Source of the DNA: Neolewinella lacunae
GTDB taxonomy: Bacteria > Bacteroidota > Bacteroidia > Chitinophagales > Saprospiraceae
Assembly (NCBI RefSeq): GCF_014349155.1
Contig: NZ_JACSIT010000063.1
Location: 1-40,246, forward strand
Length of the DNA stretch: 40,246 nucleotides
Reading direction: 5' to 3'
Both the position numbers and the translations under genes were made by a program. The notes beneath the pieces were generated by a model. It was given only the letters and a program-made list of their open reading frames with translations. It was not told the DNA's origin and ran no database searches. Positions 39,474-40,246 of the stretch are shown in pieces. How positions within the stretch are numbered: the stretch's first letter is position 1; every line of letters starts with the position of its first letter.

Positions 39474-40246
39474 TCAAGCTGCTCTAGCGGCGTAGTTCCT
39501 GACCTCCGCCAGTACCTCTTGACTTTTTGGCAGGTTCGGGTCAATCCCACACCTGCTGAAAATGCGTAAAGCCAAGCGCTCATTGGTATAGGCAGTTGTA
39601 ATATCAGCCATGGAAAATGCTCCGCGTTCAAGGTCGGGAACCGCTAAGTGGTGGGCAGCTTTAGCCAAATTAACTACCGTTAGCGCGCAGTTGACGTGGA
39701 AGTCGATCTTAAGCCAATCACGCCCTTGCCCCTCTTCTAAACCGCTGAACTGCTTGCCATCGCGGAAAATGAATTCTTGTTGGTAACGACAGCGGTAAGC
39801 ATGGACAATTTGTTCGGCTGGCTGATCAACATCGGTGCTCATGTATACCTTCACAGACTTGATTTTGTTTTTTTCGTCAAGTTGGTGTATAACCACGATA
39901 CGGATTTTTAATCCTGCTACTTTTAGTTGAACCACGCCCGTCCAAGCAACGGTTTGAGGTGAACTCAGCGCTTCCACTCGACTAAATACGGCAGGATCAA
40001 GGTTAAATAAGTTGACAAAGCCAGCATATTCCTTAGGCCGCCCTTTTGACTTTTGTGGTCCGCTGTAGTAGTAGCGCAGACTGACGTTTTTACGCAAGCG
40101 GGAGACTACATGAAAACCTGCATTGACAACGCGTTGGATGAATGGATTTCGGGAAAAGTACGCATCGACTACCACGTATTTACTGATCTGGAGCAGTTCG
40201 TCAGCCCGTTGCTCAAGGATTTCGGCATAATAATCCAGCAAAGATT
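39474..40246 (-). mobile_element. IS4-family transposase, 5' part cut by window edge
   Basis: The C-terminal 255 residues of a DDE transposase of the IS4 family. The second catalytic Asp is in VVVDAYFSRNPF. The family signature Y-x2-R-x3-E-x6-K is perfect in YRCRYQQEFIFRDGK and includes the catalytic Glu. NCALTVVNLAKAAHHL is the usual helix after it. The frame is intact to its stop, so the element may be active. The N-terminal domain and first Asp are beyond the window. Confidence 0.9.

Overview
The window looks like a chromosomal piece of a Bacteroidota bacterium, most likely of the Saprospiria (Lewinella-like). The reasons are: a C-terminal type IX secretion sorting domain; a DUF4249 lipoprotein next to a CarboxypepD_reg-like TonB-dependent receptor; a Bacteroidota-type GlmM; almost no Shine-Dalgarno sequences; and many start-proximal TAnnTTTG boxes, the Bacteroidota -7 promoter element. 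The lineage call is inference from gene content, not from a search.

Left part (1-19.4 kb, GC-rich, core-like). It holds a PAP2 phosphatase and glmM (divergent), a 7TM-HD (HDIG) phosphohydrolase, a DUF1573 lipoprotein, a DUF4249 lipoprotein and TonB receptor, a DEAD-box RNA helicase and a metallo-beta-lactamase-fold hydrolase. These are followed by a CHASE3 histidine kinase overlapping a receiver-only response regulator, a T9SS-exported cohesin/dockerin-like protein, an M23 peptidase, and a tyrosine/homogentisate degradation cluster (hmgA, fah, flavin reductase-like protein).

Middle (19.4-25.2 kb). An A/T-rich, probably acquired gene for a secreted HExxH protein with a glycogen-binding-like C-terminus is followed by a set of carbohydrate genes: a lipoprotein aldose 1-epimerase, a DUF1080 lipoprotein and an altronate dehydratase (UxaA).

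Right part (25.2-40.2 kb, visibly lower GC, accessory). It holds small lipoproteins and membrane proteins, an SRPBCC protein, a DUF1801 protein plus a DUF1801 remnant, a transglutaminase-like protein with a small membrane partner, a TonB-C-domain protein, an HD-like hydrolase, a PhyH-type dioxygenase and a DUF6498-like membrane protein. Three proteins look extracellular but lack signal peptides: a beta-propeller/PI-PLC fusion, an NHL-type propeller and an unrecognised 254-residue protein. An IS4-family transposase cut by the window edge closes the region.

The most unusual material is between the genes. First, a dispersed motif with core GCACCTGCGNCCGCGC occurs ten times, often right behind a -7-like box and twice as an inverted pair. 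Second, an 8-bp tandem-repeat element family sits just after stop codons in sense orientation. Third, two adjacent genes carry related promoter/leader modules. Fourth, terminator hairpins run into the next gene's -7 box at two places. Fifth, there is a perfect 22-bp hairpin. No rRNA, tRNA or CRISPR array was found.
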